Source of the DNA: JAYSRU01 sp043720875
GTDB taxonomy: Bacteria > Bacteroidota > Bacteroidia > Flavobacteriales_D > Crocinitomicaceae
DNA length: 14,509 bases
Direction of reading: 5' to 3'
Assembly: GCA_043720875.1 (NCBI GenBank)
Contig: JAYSRU010000112.1
Location: forward strand, 1-14,509
In this document: one piece after another, positions 1 through 7,202 of the stretch
Numbering within the stretch: the first letter of the stretch is position 1
Layout: each line of letters opens with the position of its first letter
Program-made: the position numbers and the translations under genes
Notes under the pieces: generated by a model
Told to the model about the DNA's origin: nothing
The model's input: the letters and a program-made list of their open reading frames with translations, nothing else
Databases searched by the model: none

Positions 1-2
1 TG

Positions 3-59
3 GCAATATATTTTGTGCTAAAAAAACGTAAAGCAGCTATGAAATCAAGGTTAAGTTAA
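3..59 (+). CDS. Possible 3' end of a gene entering from the left edge
   Basis: Reading from base 3 there are 18 sense codons followed by TAA at 57-59. The encoded tail is AIYFVLKKRKAAMKSRLS, a short hydrophobic run followed by a lysine/arginine-rich end, as at the cytoplasmic end of a membrane segment. The stop lies 3 bases from the convergent stop of the neighbouring minus-strand gene, a spacing that fits the compact layout elsewhere in the window. An 18-codon open run proves little on its own, and the rest of the gene would lie outside the window. No function can be given. Confidence 0.25.
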   Translation, partial: AIYFVLKKRKAAMKSRLS

Positions 60-62
60 CAA

Positions 63-1016
63 TTATTCTAACCTACTTCCACCCCATTCTACTACAGTAA
101 AACCACCACGTTTAATTGGAGCCAACTTAATGGGTTTAATGTTATTCATATCCTCCTCCTTAAATTTAGAGGCCAGCAAATAGATTCTGTACACATTATC
201 TGGTGCTGGGCTTATCTTTAAATTCGCAAACTGATTACAGTCTTCGTTAACAATTAAACGAACAAACCATTTTTCATCTTTAGATAAACTTGGGCCCCAA
301 AAGGTAATAAAATCAGCCTTTTCTTCACTTGTTAAACCAAACTGGGTGAGTTTTTCGTTCAAAAAAACGCTTGCTTCACTCCCACTTATTACCTCACCAT
401 ATTTATTTTTTTCACTGCTTTCAATTGGCGTTTGCTCACTTTCCCAAAATAAATAATTTAATGTTTCACCATTGTGGTGAATTTTACCGGATGGTTCAGC
501 GGTCACATTCCAACCACTTTTATATGCCGGATACGTGAAAGTCATTGCTCCCACTGGCGCAACCTCAACATGCACCTCTGTTTTCACGGTTGGATATAAA
601 TATATTACAGGTTTCTTTACTTGCATGTTGCCATTCCCCTTAGGTTTGGTTAAAAACAATGCGATTTCTAATCTGTTACGCCCTTTAATTGCCAAAGTGT
701 CAATAAATAATTCGGAATAGGCGGAGCTGTATAATATCTCGAAAGAATGTTTACCTGGTGTTGTTTTGACCGAGAATGAATTGCTAGCATCCAACACAAC
801 GCTGTGCTCAACAAGGTCAATTGAATAACGAATCGTTGGTTTTTCCAGCGTGCCTGGCACATCGTTAAATGCAAAACGATAAACTGATTGATTTGTTTTC
901 AGTTTTTTGTCCAATTTTGATCTCCCAACTTTATATGCGATTCCAGCCTCCCTTATTGGATAGGCGAATAACGTTTGTGCCGCAAATAAGATTACGCAAA
1001 TAAGTAATGGTTTCAT
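63..1016 (-). CDS. Secreted protein of unknown function, KPVIYLYP family, paralog 3 of 3
   Basis: This 317-residue protein begins with an N-terminal signal peptide (residues 1-18, hydrophobic core then LFA before a likely cleavage site), so it is probably exported. Residues about 25-125 look like a beta-rich module with a PEGA-like pattern (KTTPGKHSFEI near 84-94, then alternating hydrophobics). The second half starts at KPVIYLYP (135-142) and continues with TFTYPAY, NYLFWES (187-193), an EEKADFITFWGP helix/loop near 231-242, NEDCNQFA around Cys260, and a terminal GFTVVEWGG. The same blocks occur in the two genes upstream, so this is the most diverged member of a tandem triplet and probably the last gene of its transcript. 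The gap to the preceding gene is 11 bases. The mature protein has only one cysteine, whereas its sisters have two. The KPVIYLYP/YLFWE pattern is one I associate with uncharacterised bacterial proteins; I know of no assigned activity. Gene call is secure, function unknown. Confidence 0.88.
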   Translation of the reverse strand: MKPLLICVILFAAQTLFAYPIREAGIAYKVGRSKLDKKLKTNQSVYRFAFNDVPGTLEKPTIRYSIDLVEHSVVLDASNSFSVKTTPGKHSFEILYSSAYSELFIDTLAIKGRNRLEIALFLTKPKGNGNMQVKKPVIYLYPTVKTEVHVEVAPVGAMTFTYPAYKSGWNVTAEPSGKIHHNGETLNYLFWESEQTPIESSEKNKYGEVISGSEASVFLNEKLTQFGLTSEEKADFITFWGPSLSKDEKWFVRLIVNEDCNQFANLKISPAPDNVYRIYLLASKFKEEDMNNIKPIKLAPIKRGGFTVVEWGGSRLE

Positions 1017-1027
1017 GCTAATACTAT

Positions 1028-1987
1028 TTAATTAATTTGTTGCAAGATAACACTTCCCCCCCATTCTAAGACTGTAAAACCGTTTCTTTGCATGGGTGAA
1101 ATGATTTGTGGTTCAAGCAAATAATCTACATCCTCCTCAACTGGACTTGAAAGGATATAAAACCGATAGATATGGTCGGGTTTAGGTGTTATATTTAAAG
1201 TGGCAAACTCATCACAATTGTCGTTCATAACAAATTGAATTCTGTTTTTCTTTTGTTTGGATAATATCGGACCCCAATACGTTATAAAATCAGCCTTTTC
1301 TTGACTTGTAAAACCAAAAGCGTTTAATTTTTCCTCTAAAAAAGCTAAGATATTTTCACCTTTAACCAAATAACCTTCGTTCTTTCCGTTGCTGATTGCT
1401 ACTTGCGCCACTTTCGCTTCCCAAAACAAATAATTATACGCAGCATCACCCATTGTAATCGCACCATTTGGAGCTGCCGTCACCTCCCAACCATTTCCAT
1501 AGCTTGGATAAGTAAACGTGAATTCTCCTGCCGGAACAACTTCCACTTTTACGAGTGTCATAACTGATGGATACAAATAGATTACGGGTTTCTCGCACAT
1601 GATCATGTTGCGCTTATACGCATAATATAAATTAACTTCCAACCTGTGTTGCGCCTCTATCACAATAGAATCTGTGTATATTTCATCGGATCCTTCGCGC
1701 ATGTAAATCAAAAAAACATGTTTACCCGGAGTAGTTTTTACATCAAAATGTGCCTGTCTATCCAGCTTAGCAAAGTGAGAAACACCATCGATAGAATATT
1801 CAACATTACCTTTATTTGTAAGAGAATCTACTATATTATAAGTAAAAGAATACACCGCTTCATTTGAATTTAACGATGTATCCATTTTAGATGCTCCAAC
1901 AGAATAAGCAATTGCCAAATCCAGCTCTTTGATTGCAAAACATTCAAAAGCGAAAAACGAAAAAACAAGTACAACAAGATGTTTCAT
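1028..1987 (-). CDS. Secreted protein of unknown function, KPVIYLYP family, paralog 2 of 3
   Basis: The protein has 319 residues. The signal peptide covers residues 1-18 (hydrophobic stretch ending ECFA). An N-terminal beta-rich, PEGA-like module (about 25-125, including KTTPGKH at 84-90) is followed by the family blocks KPVIYLYP (133-140), TFTYPSYGNGWEV (157-169), YNYLFWE (184-190), EEKLNAFGFTSQEKADF (218-234), WGP, NDNCDEFA around Cys258, and GFTVLEWGG near the end. Mature cysteines are Cys131 and Cys258 only, which could form a disulfide outside the cytoplasm (inference). The ATG lies 3 bases after the stop of the upstream paralog, so the two are almost certainly co-transcribed. The C-terminal third is nearly identical to that neighbour even at silent positions, a sign of recent duplication or conversion. 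The activity is unknown, and no catalytic motif I recognise is present. Confidence 0.9.
   Translation of the reverse strand: MKHLVVLVFSFFAFECFAIKELDLAIAYSVGASKMDTSLNSNEAVYSFTYNIVDSLTNKGNVEYSIDGVSHFAKLDRQAHFDVKTTPGKHVFLIYMREGSDEIYTDSIVIEAQHRLEVNLYYAYKRNMIMCEKPVIYLYPSVMTLVKVEVVPAGEFTFTYPSYGNGWEVTAAPNGAITMGDAAYNYLFWEAKVAQVAISNGKNEGYLVKGENILAFLEEKLNAFGFTSQEKADFITYWGPILSKQKKNRIQFVMNDNCDEFATLNITPKPDHIYRFYILSSPVEEDVDYLLEPQIISPMQRNGFTVLEWGGSVILQQIN
1053..1362. repeat. Near-identical direct repeat, copy A (pairs with 2022-2331)
   Basis: This stretch covers the 3' third of one paralog. At an offset of 969 bases it aligns without gaps to the 3' third of the next paralog. I count about 12 differences over some 310 bases, roughly 96% identity. 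A 71-base run from 1194 is identical in both copies, and most differences are silent. Confidence 0.85.
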
Positions 1988-1990
1988 GAC

Positions 1991-2968
1991 TTAAAATAAA
2001 TTAATGAATTCTGACACTACGCTTCCTCCCCATTCTAAAACTGTGAAACCGGTTCTTTGCATGGGTGAAATGATTTGTGGTTCAAGTAAATAATCTGCAT
2101 CCTCCGCAACTGGACTTGAAAGGATATAAAACCGATAGATATGGTCGGGTTTAGGTGTTATTTTTAAAGTGGCAAACTCATCACAATTGTCGTTCATAAC
2201 AAATTGAATTCTGTTTTTCTTTTGTTTGGATAATGTCGGACCCCAATACGTTATGAAATCAGCTTTTTCTTGACTTGTGAAACCAAAAGCGTTTAATTTT
2301 TCCTCTAAAAAAGCTAAGATATTTTCACCTTTCACTAAATAACCCACATTTTTATTTTTTCCTTCACTAACCGCAAGTTGTTGAACTTGTGCTTCCCAGA
2401 ATAAATAATTGTAGGTAGCATCACCAATTGTTAGCGCACCATTTGGAGCTGCCGTCACCTCCCAACCATTTCCATAGCTTGGATAAGTAAACGTAAATTC
2501 TCCTTTCGGAACCACCTCCACTTTTACCAAAGTCTGCACCGCAGGATATAAATAAATTACGGGTTTGTCACAAATCATCCTGTTGCGATTATGCACATAA
2601 TACAACTCAACCTCCAACCTGTGTTGCGCCTCTATTGCAATAGAATCCGTGTATATTTCATCGTATCCTTCACGAATGTAAATCACAAAAACATGTTTAC
2701 CTGTTGTAGTTTTTACATCAAAGTGAGCGTTCTTATCCAACTTAGTAAAGTGAGAAACACCATCAATAGAATATTCAACATCACTTTTACTCGTAATTGA
2801 ATCGACTAAGTTATAAGTAAAAGAATACACGGCTTCATTTGACTTTAACGCTGTGTCTTTTTTGGATTCTTTTACGCGATATGCTATGCTCAACCCTTTT
2901 TCAGATGCCGCAAAATTTGTGCGAACTAATCCAGAAATGACTAAAATAAGTAGAAATTTGAAACGCAT
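1991..2968 (-). CDS. Secreted protein of unknown function, KPVIYLYP family, paralog 1 of 3
   Basis: I chose the ATG at 2966-2968, giving 325 residues, because it begins directly with a signal peptide (residues 1-20, MRFKFLLILV... ending TNFA). A GTG at 3005-3007 is in frame but would put 13 polar residues before that signal. The order of blocks matches its sisters: PEGA-like module (about 27-127), KPVIYLYP (135-142), TFTYPSYGNGWEV, YNYLFWE, EEKLNAFGFTSQEKADF, WGP, NDNCDEFA, GFTVLEWGG. Cys133 and Cys262 are the only mature cysteines. It is the first gene of the triplet and starts 60 bases after the mutS stop on the same strand. No exact Bacteroidota -7 box was found in that gap, so read-through from mutS is possible. 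Function unknown. Confidence 0.88.
   Translation of the reverse strand: MRFKFLLILVISGLVRTNFAASEKGLSIAYRVKESKKDTALKSNEAVYSFTYNLVDSITSKSDVEYSIDGVSHFTKLDKNAHFDVKTTTGKHVFVIYIREGYDEIYTDSIAIEAQHRLEVELYYVHNRNRMICDKPVIYLYPAVQTLVKVEVVPKGEFTFTYPSYGNGWEVTAAPNGALTIGDATYNYLFWEAQVQQLAVSEGKNKNVGYLVKGENILAFLEEKLNAFGFTSQEKADFITYWGPTLSKQKKNRIQFVMNDNCDEFATLKITPKPDHIYRFYILSSPVAEDADYLLEPQIISPMQRTGFTVLEWGGSVVSEFINLF
2022..2331. repeat. Near-identical direct repeat, copy B (pairs with 1053-1362)
   Basis: This is the second copy of the direct repeat, in the upstream paralog. Similarity falls on the 5' side of the repeat: the region coding for the residues after YLFWE differs by small indels (for example NGKNEGYL versus EGKNKNVGYL). 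Confidence 0.85.
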
Positions 2969-3028
2969 ATTATCGGTTTTAGAAATGAATTCATTCTTAA
3001 TACACACGTATGCTGTTTAGGTTCAAAT

Positions 3029-5671
3029 TCAATTTTTACCGCCTGCCCATTTTTTGATTTCATTCAACTTCATCATGGCTTCAATTGGTGTAAGCATGTT
3101 GATGTCGATAGCCTCTAAAGTATCTCTGATATTACTCAAAACCGGATCATCCAATTGAAAAAAGCTCAATTGCATGCCTGGCTCTGACTTGGTTACTTTA
3201 CTCGTTTTTGACTGTTTCATTGGAACAACGGAACTCTTAGACTTTTCCTTCAACTCCAAATCTGCCAAAATTAGGTTAGCTTTCGCTAAAACTTCTTGTG
3301 GCATTCCAGCTAGTTTAGCCACATGAATACCGAATGAATGCTCGCTTCCCCCTTCAATCAACTTGCGCATAAATAGGATCTGGTTGCCCACTTCTTTCAC
3401 TTGAACATTGTAATTTTTGATCCGAGGAAAAGTGTCTGTCATCTGGTTCAATTCATGGTAATGCGTTGCAAACAGTGTTTTACAATTTGCAGTGGGATGC
3501 TGATGGATATATTCCGCTATTGCCCAAGCAATCGAGATACCATCGTAGGTACTCGTTCCTCGTCCGATCTCGTCCAATAACACCAAGCTTCGTTGACTCA
3601 GGTTATTCAATATACTCGCGGTTTCATTCATTTCAACCATAAATGTAGATTCGCCTGTAGAAATATTATCCGAAGCTCCAACACGCGTAAACAACTTATC
3701 GATCACTCCAATTTTTGCACCTTCTGCTGGAACATACGATCCGATTTGCGCTAATATCACCACTAAAGCGGTTTGTCTCAAAATGGCTGATTTACCGGAC
3801 ATATTGGGTCCAGTAATCATGATAATTTGCTGTGAATTTGTATTCAAATAAATATCATTCGGAACGTATGCATCTCCAGGTTTTAAGCGCTGCTCAATGA
3901 CCGGGTGTCTACCGTTTTTAATATCCAAGGTTAAACTATCATTCACTTCTGGTAAATGATAATTTTGCCTCATGGCTAATGTTGCATGCGAAAGCAAACA
4001 ATCCAATTGTGCTAAAGCATTCGCATTTTGTTGAATAGGCGCAATATATTCCAACATACTCAACAACAATTCTTGAAACATGGCATTTTCGATCGCATAA
4101 ATTCGATCTTCTGCTCCTAAAATCTTTGTTTCATATTCCTTAAGTTCTGGAGTAATGTACCGCTCGGCATTCACTAACGTTTGTTTCCGAATCCATTCTT
4201 CTGGCACTTTGTCCTTATGACTATTTCTCACTTCAAGAAAATAGCCGAAAACGTTATTAAACGCAATTTTTAGACTCGGAATTCCTGTTCGTTCAGATTC
4301 TCGCTCTTGCAATTGCTCTAAGTAATCTTTTCCACGAAACGCAATTTCACGCAGTTGATCTAACTCTTGATTAAGTCCTGCAGCCATTACCGCGCCTTTT
4401 GCAACGGAGATAGCTGGCTCATCTTGTAAGCTTGTCACCAAGGTTTCAATCAACTTTATACATGGATTCAAACGATCACCTATGGCTTCGAGCGATTTGT
4501 TTTTACTGCTCGATAAGTAGGTTTTAACTGGAATAATTTCTTGCAAGGTTCTGCGTAAATAAACCACCTCTCTCGGATTTACTTTTCCAACAGCAACCTT
4601 AGAAATTAAGCGTTCTAAATCTCCAATATTTTTTAGATGTTCTATAAATTGCTGTGCAAGTTGTTCATTTTCGATCAACGAAGTAACCGCTACTAATCGC
4701 GTATTTATTAAAGATTGATCTTTCAACGGTAATACTACCCATCGTTTCAACATTCGCGCTCCCATTGGAGTCAATGTATGATCTATAATATCGATAAAGC
4801 TTGTACCGTTGTCGTTATAGCTTTGAATTAATTCAAGGTTTCTGACCGTAAATTTATCCATCCACATGTAACGTTCTTGCTCAATTCTAGCAATTTGAGT
4901 AATGTGTTTAACCTTATCATGTTGTGTATCGTTCAAATAATGCATCGCAGCACCTGCGGCAATTGTTGCCATAGTAAGATCTTCTATACCAAATCCTTTC
5001 AAGGAAGCGGTACCAAAATGTTTGAGCAATAATTCTTTTGCAAAATCTTCACCAAAAACCCAATCTTCTAACTTAAAAGAAAACGTTGCTTCGCCAAAAA
5101 TTTCATTGAATTGTTTTTGACGCGATTTAGGGTAAACAATTTCGGAAGGGTTGAAGCTCTGAATGAGTTTCTCGATGTAATTTATATTTCCTTGGGCAGC
5201 TAAAAATTCACCAGTTGAAACATCTAAAAACGCTACACCATGCAGTTCTGTTCCAAAAGCTAAAGTCGCCAAAAAATTATTTTTCCTACCTTCCAACACT
5301 TGGTCACTCATGGCCAAACCAGGGGTAATCAATTCAGTTACACCGCGTTTTACAATTGTTTTAGTCAATTTTGGATCTTCTAGTTGATCACAAATTGCTA
5401 CACGTTCTCCGGCTCTTACCAGCTTTGGCATGTAATTATCCACAGAATGATGTGGGAAGCCAGCCAATTCCATATCCGCAGCGGCACCATTTTTTCGTTT
5501 AGTGAGGGTGATTCCTAAAATACGAGATGCTTTTATTGCATCTGCTCCAAAGGTTTCATAAAAATCTCCCACACGAAAGAGCAACAAAGCATCTGGATAT
5601 TTGGCTTTAATCGCATTGTATTGTTTCATCAAAGGAGTTTCTGAAGAATCTTTAATCACTTTGGTACTCAT
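3029..5671 (-). CDS. mutS: DNA mismatch repair protein MutS
   Basis: MutS recognises base mismatches and small loops and, with MutL, starts mismatch repair. The 880-residue length is normal for the MutS1 family. The mismatch-wedging Phe-X-Glu is at F37-Y-E39 within GDFYETF. Connector, lever and clamp regions fill the middle (for example NVFGYFLEVRNSH near 473-485). The ABC-type ATPase shows Walker A GPNMSGKS (621-628), the STGESTFM signature (671-678), Walker B with D700-E701 in LVLLDEIGRGTSTYDG, and ATHYHEL (735-741). Near the C-terminus QLSFF (834-838) fits a beta-clamp binding pentapeptide (inference), and TPIEAMMKLNEIKKW closes the protein. The gene is divergent from the RNA methyltransferase, and a good -7 box lies about 36 bases upstream of the ATG. 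It is intact with no missing key residue. Confidence 0.98.
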   Translation of the reverse strand: MSTKVIKDSSETPLMKQYNAIKAKYPDALLLFRVGDFYETFGADAIKASRILGITLTKRKNGAAADMELAGFPHHSVDNYMPKLVRAGERVAICDQLEDPKLTKTIVKRGVTELITPGLAMSDQVLEGRKNNFLATLAFGTELHGVAFLDVSTGEFLAAQGNINYIEKLIQSFNPSEIVYPKSRQKQFNEIFGEATFSFKLEDWVFGEDFAKELLLKHFGTASLKGFGIEDLTMATIAAGAAMHYLNDTQHDKVKHITQIARIEQERYMWMDKFTVRNLELIQSYNDNGTSFIDIIDHTLTPMGARMLKRWVVLPLKDQSLINTRLVAVTSLIENEQLAQQFIEHLKNIGDLERLISKVAVGKVNPREVVYLRRTLQEIIPVKTYLSSSKNKSLEAIGDRLNPCIKLIETLVTSLQDEPAISVAKGAVMAAGLNQELDQLREIAFRGKDYLEQLQERESERTGIPSLKIAFNNVFGYFLEVRNSHKDKVPEEWIRKQTLVNAERYITPELKEYETKILGAEDRIYAIENAMFQELLLSMLEYIAPIQQNANALAQLDCLLSHATLAMRQNYHLPEVNDSLTLDIKNGRHPVIEQRLKPGDAYVPNDIYLNTNSQQIIMITGPNMSGKSAILRQTALVVILAQIGSYVPAEGAKIGVIDKLFTRVGASDNISTGESTFMVEMNETASILNNLSQRSLVLLDEIGRGTSTYDGISIAWAIAEYIHQHPTANCKTLFATHYHELNQMTDTFPRIKNYNVQVKEVGNQILFMRKLIEGGSEHSFGIHVAKLAGMPQEVLAKANLILADLELKEKSKSSVVPMKQSKTSKVTKSEPGMQLSFFQLDDPVLSNIRDTLEAIDINMLTPIEAMMKLNEIKKWAGGKN

Positions 5672-5706
5672 TTGATATTTTTTTTGTGGGTAATCTGCAT
5701 TGCATG

Positions 5707-5714
5707 CAAAGGTA
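5707..5714 (-). promoter_or_regulatory. Predicted -7 box of the mutS promoter
   Basis: On the minus strand this reads TACCTTTG, an exact match to the Bacteroidota -7 consensus TAnnTTTG. A start point near 5702 would give a leader of about 30 bases before the mutS ATG at 5671. The -33 element is poor: the best candidate is the minus-strand TTCG at 5736-5739, 21 bases away. The box overlaps a perfect 10-base palindrome at 5700-5709. Confidence 0.5.
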
Positions 5715-5784
5715 ATTTCTAGAAGTACAGCCTTTCGAAACTTTTTTAAAACAATTATTGCTTTTTATCAACATAACAATGCAT

Positions 5785-5792
5785 TATCTTTG
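5785..5792 (+). promoter_or_regulatory. Predicted -7 box of the RNA methyltransferase promoter
   Basis: The sequence TATCTTTG matches TAnnTTTG exactly. Its last base is only 4 bases before the ATG at 5797, so transcription would begin at or next to the start codon. A TTG at 5758-5760 could serve as the -33 element, but the 24-base spacer is slightly long. The spacing implies a leaderless or nearly leaderless mRNA if this is the promoter used. Confidence 0.5.
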
Positions 5793-5796
5793 CGCA

Positions 5797-6327
5797 ATGA
5801 ATAAAAAGCTAAAACTTTGGGAATTGGACAGGCTAAGTCCAGCAGAATTTAAGGACACTACTAAATTCCCCATCACTATCGTTTTAGACAATATTCGCAG
5901 CTTCAGTAATGTAGGTGCATTTTTCAGAACCGGCGATTCGTTTGCGGTTGAACGTATCATTTTATGTGGAATTACACCTTTGCCTCCGCACCGAGAAATC
6001 CAAAAAACTGCATTAGGTGCTACAGAAACTGTTCCATGGGAATATTTCGAAAATACAGTTGATGCTTGCCTTGCCTTACAGAAAGACGGATATGAAATTC
6101 ATGTATTGGAACAAGCCGAAAAAACAACATTTTTACAAGACATAGCGCCGATCAAAAATCAAAACTATGCATTGGTTTTTGGAAACGAAGTAAATGGCGT
6201 TGATCAAGCGGTGATTGACCTAGCAGATCTTATTGTTGAAATTCCTCAATTCGGAACGAAACATAGCTTGAATGTAAGTGTCTGTGCTGGAGTTACGATC
6301 TGGGAATATGTGCGGAGGTTGATGTAA
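5797..6327 (+). CDS. SpoU/TrmH-family RNA 2'-O-methyltransferase
   Basis: The protein has 176 residues when started at the ATG at 5797. It belongs to the SPOUT superfamily, which transfers a methyl group from S-adenosylmethionine to a ribose 2'-OH of rRNA or tRNA. Motif 1 is LDNIRSFSNVGAFFRTGDSF (30-49), with Asn38 and Arg44. Motif 2 is ALVFGNEVNGV (125-135), with Glu131. Motif 3 is IPQFGTKHSLNVSVCAGV (149-166), forming the trefoil-knot cofactor site. The small size means it is essentially the bare catalytic domain, lacking the N-terminal substrate-binding domain of RlmB or TsnR types, so the RNA target cannot be named. A TTG at 5758 is in frame but would put the predicted promoter inside the gene; the MNKKLKLWELDRLS start fits my memory of Bacteroidota homologs. 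It is convergent with the dipeptidase gene, 16 bases between stops. Confidence 0.92.
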   Translation: MNKKLKLWELDRLSPAEFKDTTKFPITIVLDNIRSFSNVGAFFRTGDSFAVERIILCGITPLPPHREIQKTALGATETVPWEYFENTVDACLALQKDGYEIHVLEQAEKTTFLQDIAPIKNQNYALVFGNEVNGVDQAVIDLADLIVEIPQFGTKHSLNVSVCAGVTIWEYVRRLM

Positions 6328-6343
6328 GTGAGCTTTTAACAAA

Positions 6344-7108
6344 TCAATACACCAATTCATACTTCACCTTAGCTACATCCCTTGAACACGCGTTAAAATG
6401 CCACCATTCGGTTGGAATATTTCGAAATTGTTGGGATGCCATTACCTGACGTAATAATTTACGGTTATCTACTTGTATTTGCGTTAACTCGCCCGAAGCT
6501 AGGTATTTCCATTCTAAATTTGGATAAGCAATTTCACGAATATCATCATACCCCGCTCCCATATCCAAAGCAATTCCATCGGCATCGCAAATCGTAACAT
6601 CCACTGCCGCAGCATAATTATGCACACTTCCATTTTTTGGATTAGAAACGAATTTAACCCGTTGTGCCACTGGGATTGAATCCAATAATTTCCACATCAT
6701 TTTTTGAACACTCAAGGGGCGCACCGCATCGTAAATCAACAAGGAATAGTTGGGATTTAAGCGCTTTAAATACTGTTGACATTTTACAAATCGCAGCGCC
6801 ACCTCCTGTTGTAAATAAGCCTTATTCAAGGCAAAATAAACGCGCTTATGCATAAAATTGTCTTCACTCGCATATTTTAAATCTACTTGTATACTTGAAT
6901 CCAGTAATTGCAAATCGCTTAGACCATAACGTGCCGCAGAAAAGGAATTATTTGTTTTATTATTCGAGTTAGTATTTTGAGGATTTTCTATGCCATTTTC
7001 AAGTGAATCGATGGCATTCGAATTATTTTCAGTTTTTGTGTCACATCCCATAAAAGTGAGTAAAACTAAGAGGATCGGAAGTAATTTTCGGTGTATACTT
7101 AAATTCAT
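6344..7108 (-). CDS. D-alanyl-D-alanine dipeptidase, VanX/DdpX type (peptidase M15D), lipoprotein
   Basis: This 254-residue zinc peptidase is predicted to hydrolyse the dipeptide D-Ala-D-Ala. The zinc ligands and catalytic residues known from VanX are all visible with the same spacing: Arg130 in YDAVRP, His163 and Asp170 in SVHNYAAAVD (7 apart, as H116/D123 in VanX), and Glu234 and His237 in TEWWH (as E181/H184). Residues 1-21 form a lipoprotein signal peptide with Cys22 in TFMGC, so the enzyme should be anchored to a membrane facing the periplasm. Residues about 28-55 are an Asn-rich flexible linker before the catalytic domain. No VanR/S, VanH or VanA partners are present, so a role in peptidoglycan dipeptide salvage is more likely than glycopeptide resistance (inference). 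It is divergent from the aminotransferase gene. Confidence 0.93.
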   Translation of the reverse strand: MNLSIHRKLLPILLVLLTFMGCDTKTENNSNAIDSLENGIENPQNTNSNNKTNNSFSAARYGLSDLQLLDSSIQVDLKYASEDNFMHKRVYFALNKAYLQQEVALRFVKCQQYLKRLNPNYSLLIYDAVRPLSVQKMMWKLLDSIPVAQRVKFVSNPKNGSVHNYAAAVDVTICDADGIALDMGAGYDDIREIAYPNLEWKYLASGELTQIQVDNRKLLRQVMASQQFRNIPTEWWHFNACSRDVAKVKYELVY

Positions 7109-7115
7109 TTCACAA

Positions 7116-7123
7116 CAAAAGTA
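7116..7123 (-). promoter_or_regulatory. Predicted -7 box of the dipeptidase promoter
   Basis: The minus strand reads TACTTTTG, an exact TAnnTTTG match, with 7 bases between the box and the ATG at 7108. The mRNA leader would be only a few bases. No convincing -33 element was found at the usual distance. Confidence 0.4.
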
Positions 7124-7141
7124 ATCTAATCCATCAAAATC

Positions 7142-7172
7142 TTGTTTATCCTGTGAAGTTTCTGCAATTTTG
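7142..7172 (+). promoter_or_regulatory. Predicted promoter of the aminotransferase-ispH pair
   Basis: A TTG at 7142-7144 is followed after 20 bases by CAATTTTG at 7165-7172, one mismatch from TAnnTTTG. The spacing is typical of Bacteroidota promoters. The leader before the ATG at 7203 would be about 25 bases. This promoter and the dipeptidase promoter share the 94-base divergent intergenic region. Confidence 0.45.
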
Positions 7173-7202
7173 CACTTTCAAAACAGATAAAATCATTTTC
7201 AG

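Noticed and set aside
1646..2800. Similar antisense open frames on the + strand at 1646-1867 and 2591-2800, inside two of the paralogs
   Set aside because: They resemble each other only because the genes on the other strand are paralogs; their translations show no domain and they have no promoter.
2969..3007. Upstream GTG start for the first secreted paralog
   Set aside because: It adds 13 polar residues before a well-formed signal peptide that begins at the ATG at 2968.
5758..5796. TTG start for the RNA methyltransferase
   Set aside because: The extra 13 residues are not typical of the family as I know it, and the predicted -7 box would fall within the coding region.
6328..6343. Possible bidirectional terminator between the convergent methyltransferase and dipeptidase genes
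   Set aside because: The 16-base gap and its flanks contain no convincing stem-loop.
6344..7108. Reading the VanX-like gene as a vancomycin resistance determinant
   Set aside because: No vanH, ligase or two-component regulator genes are nearby, and the protein is a predicted lipoprotein; a salvage role is more economical.
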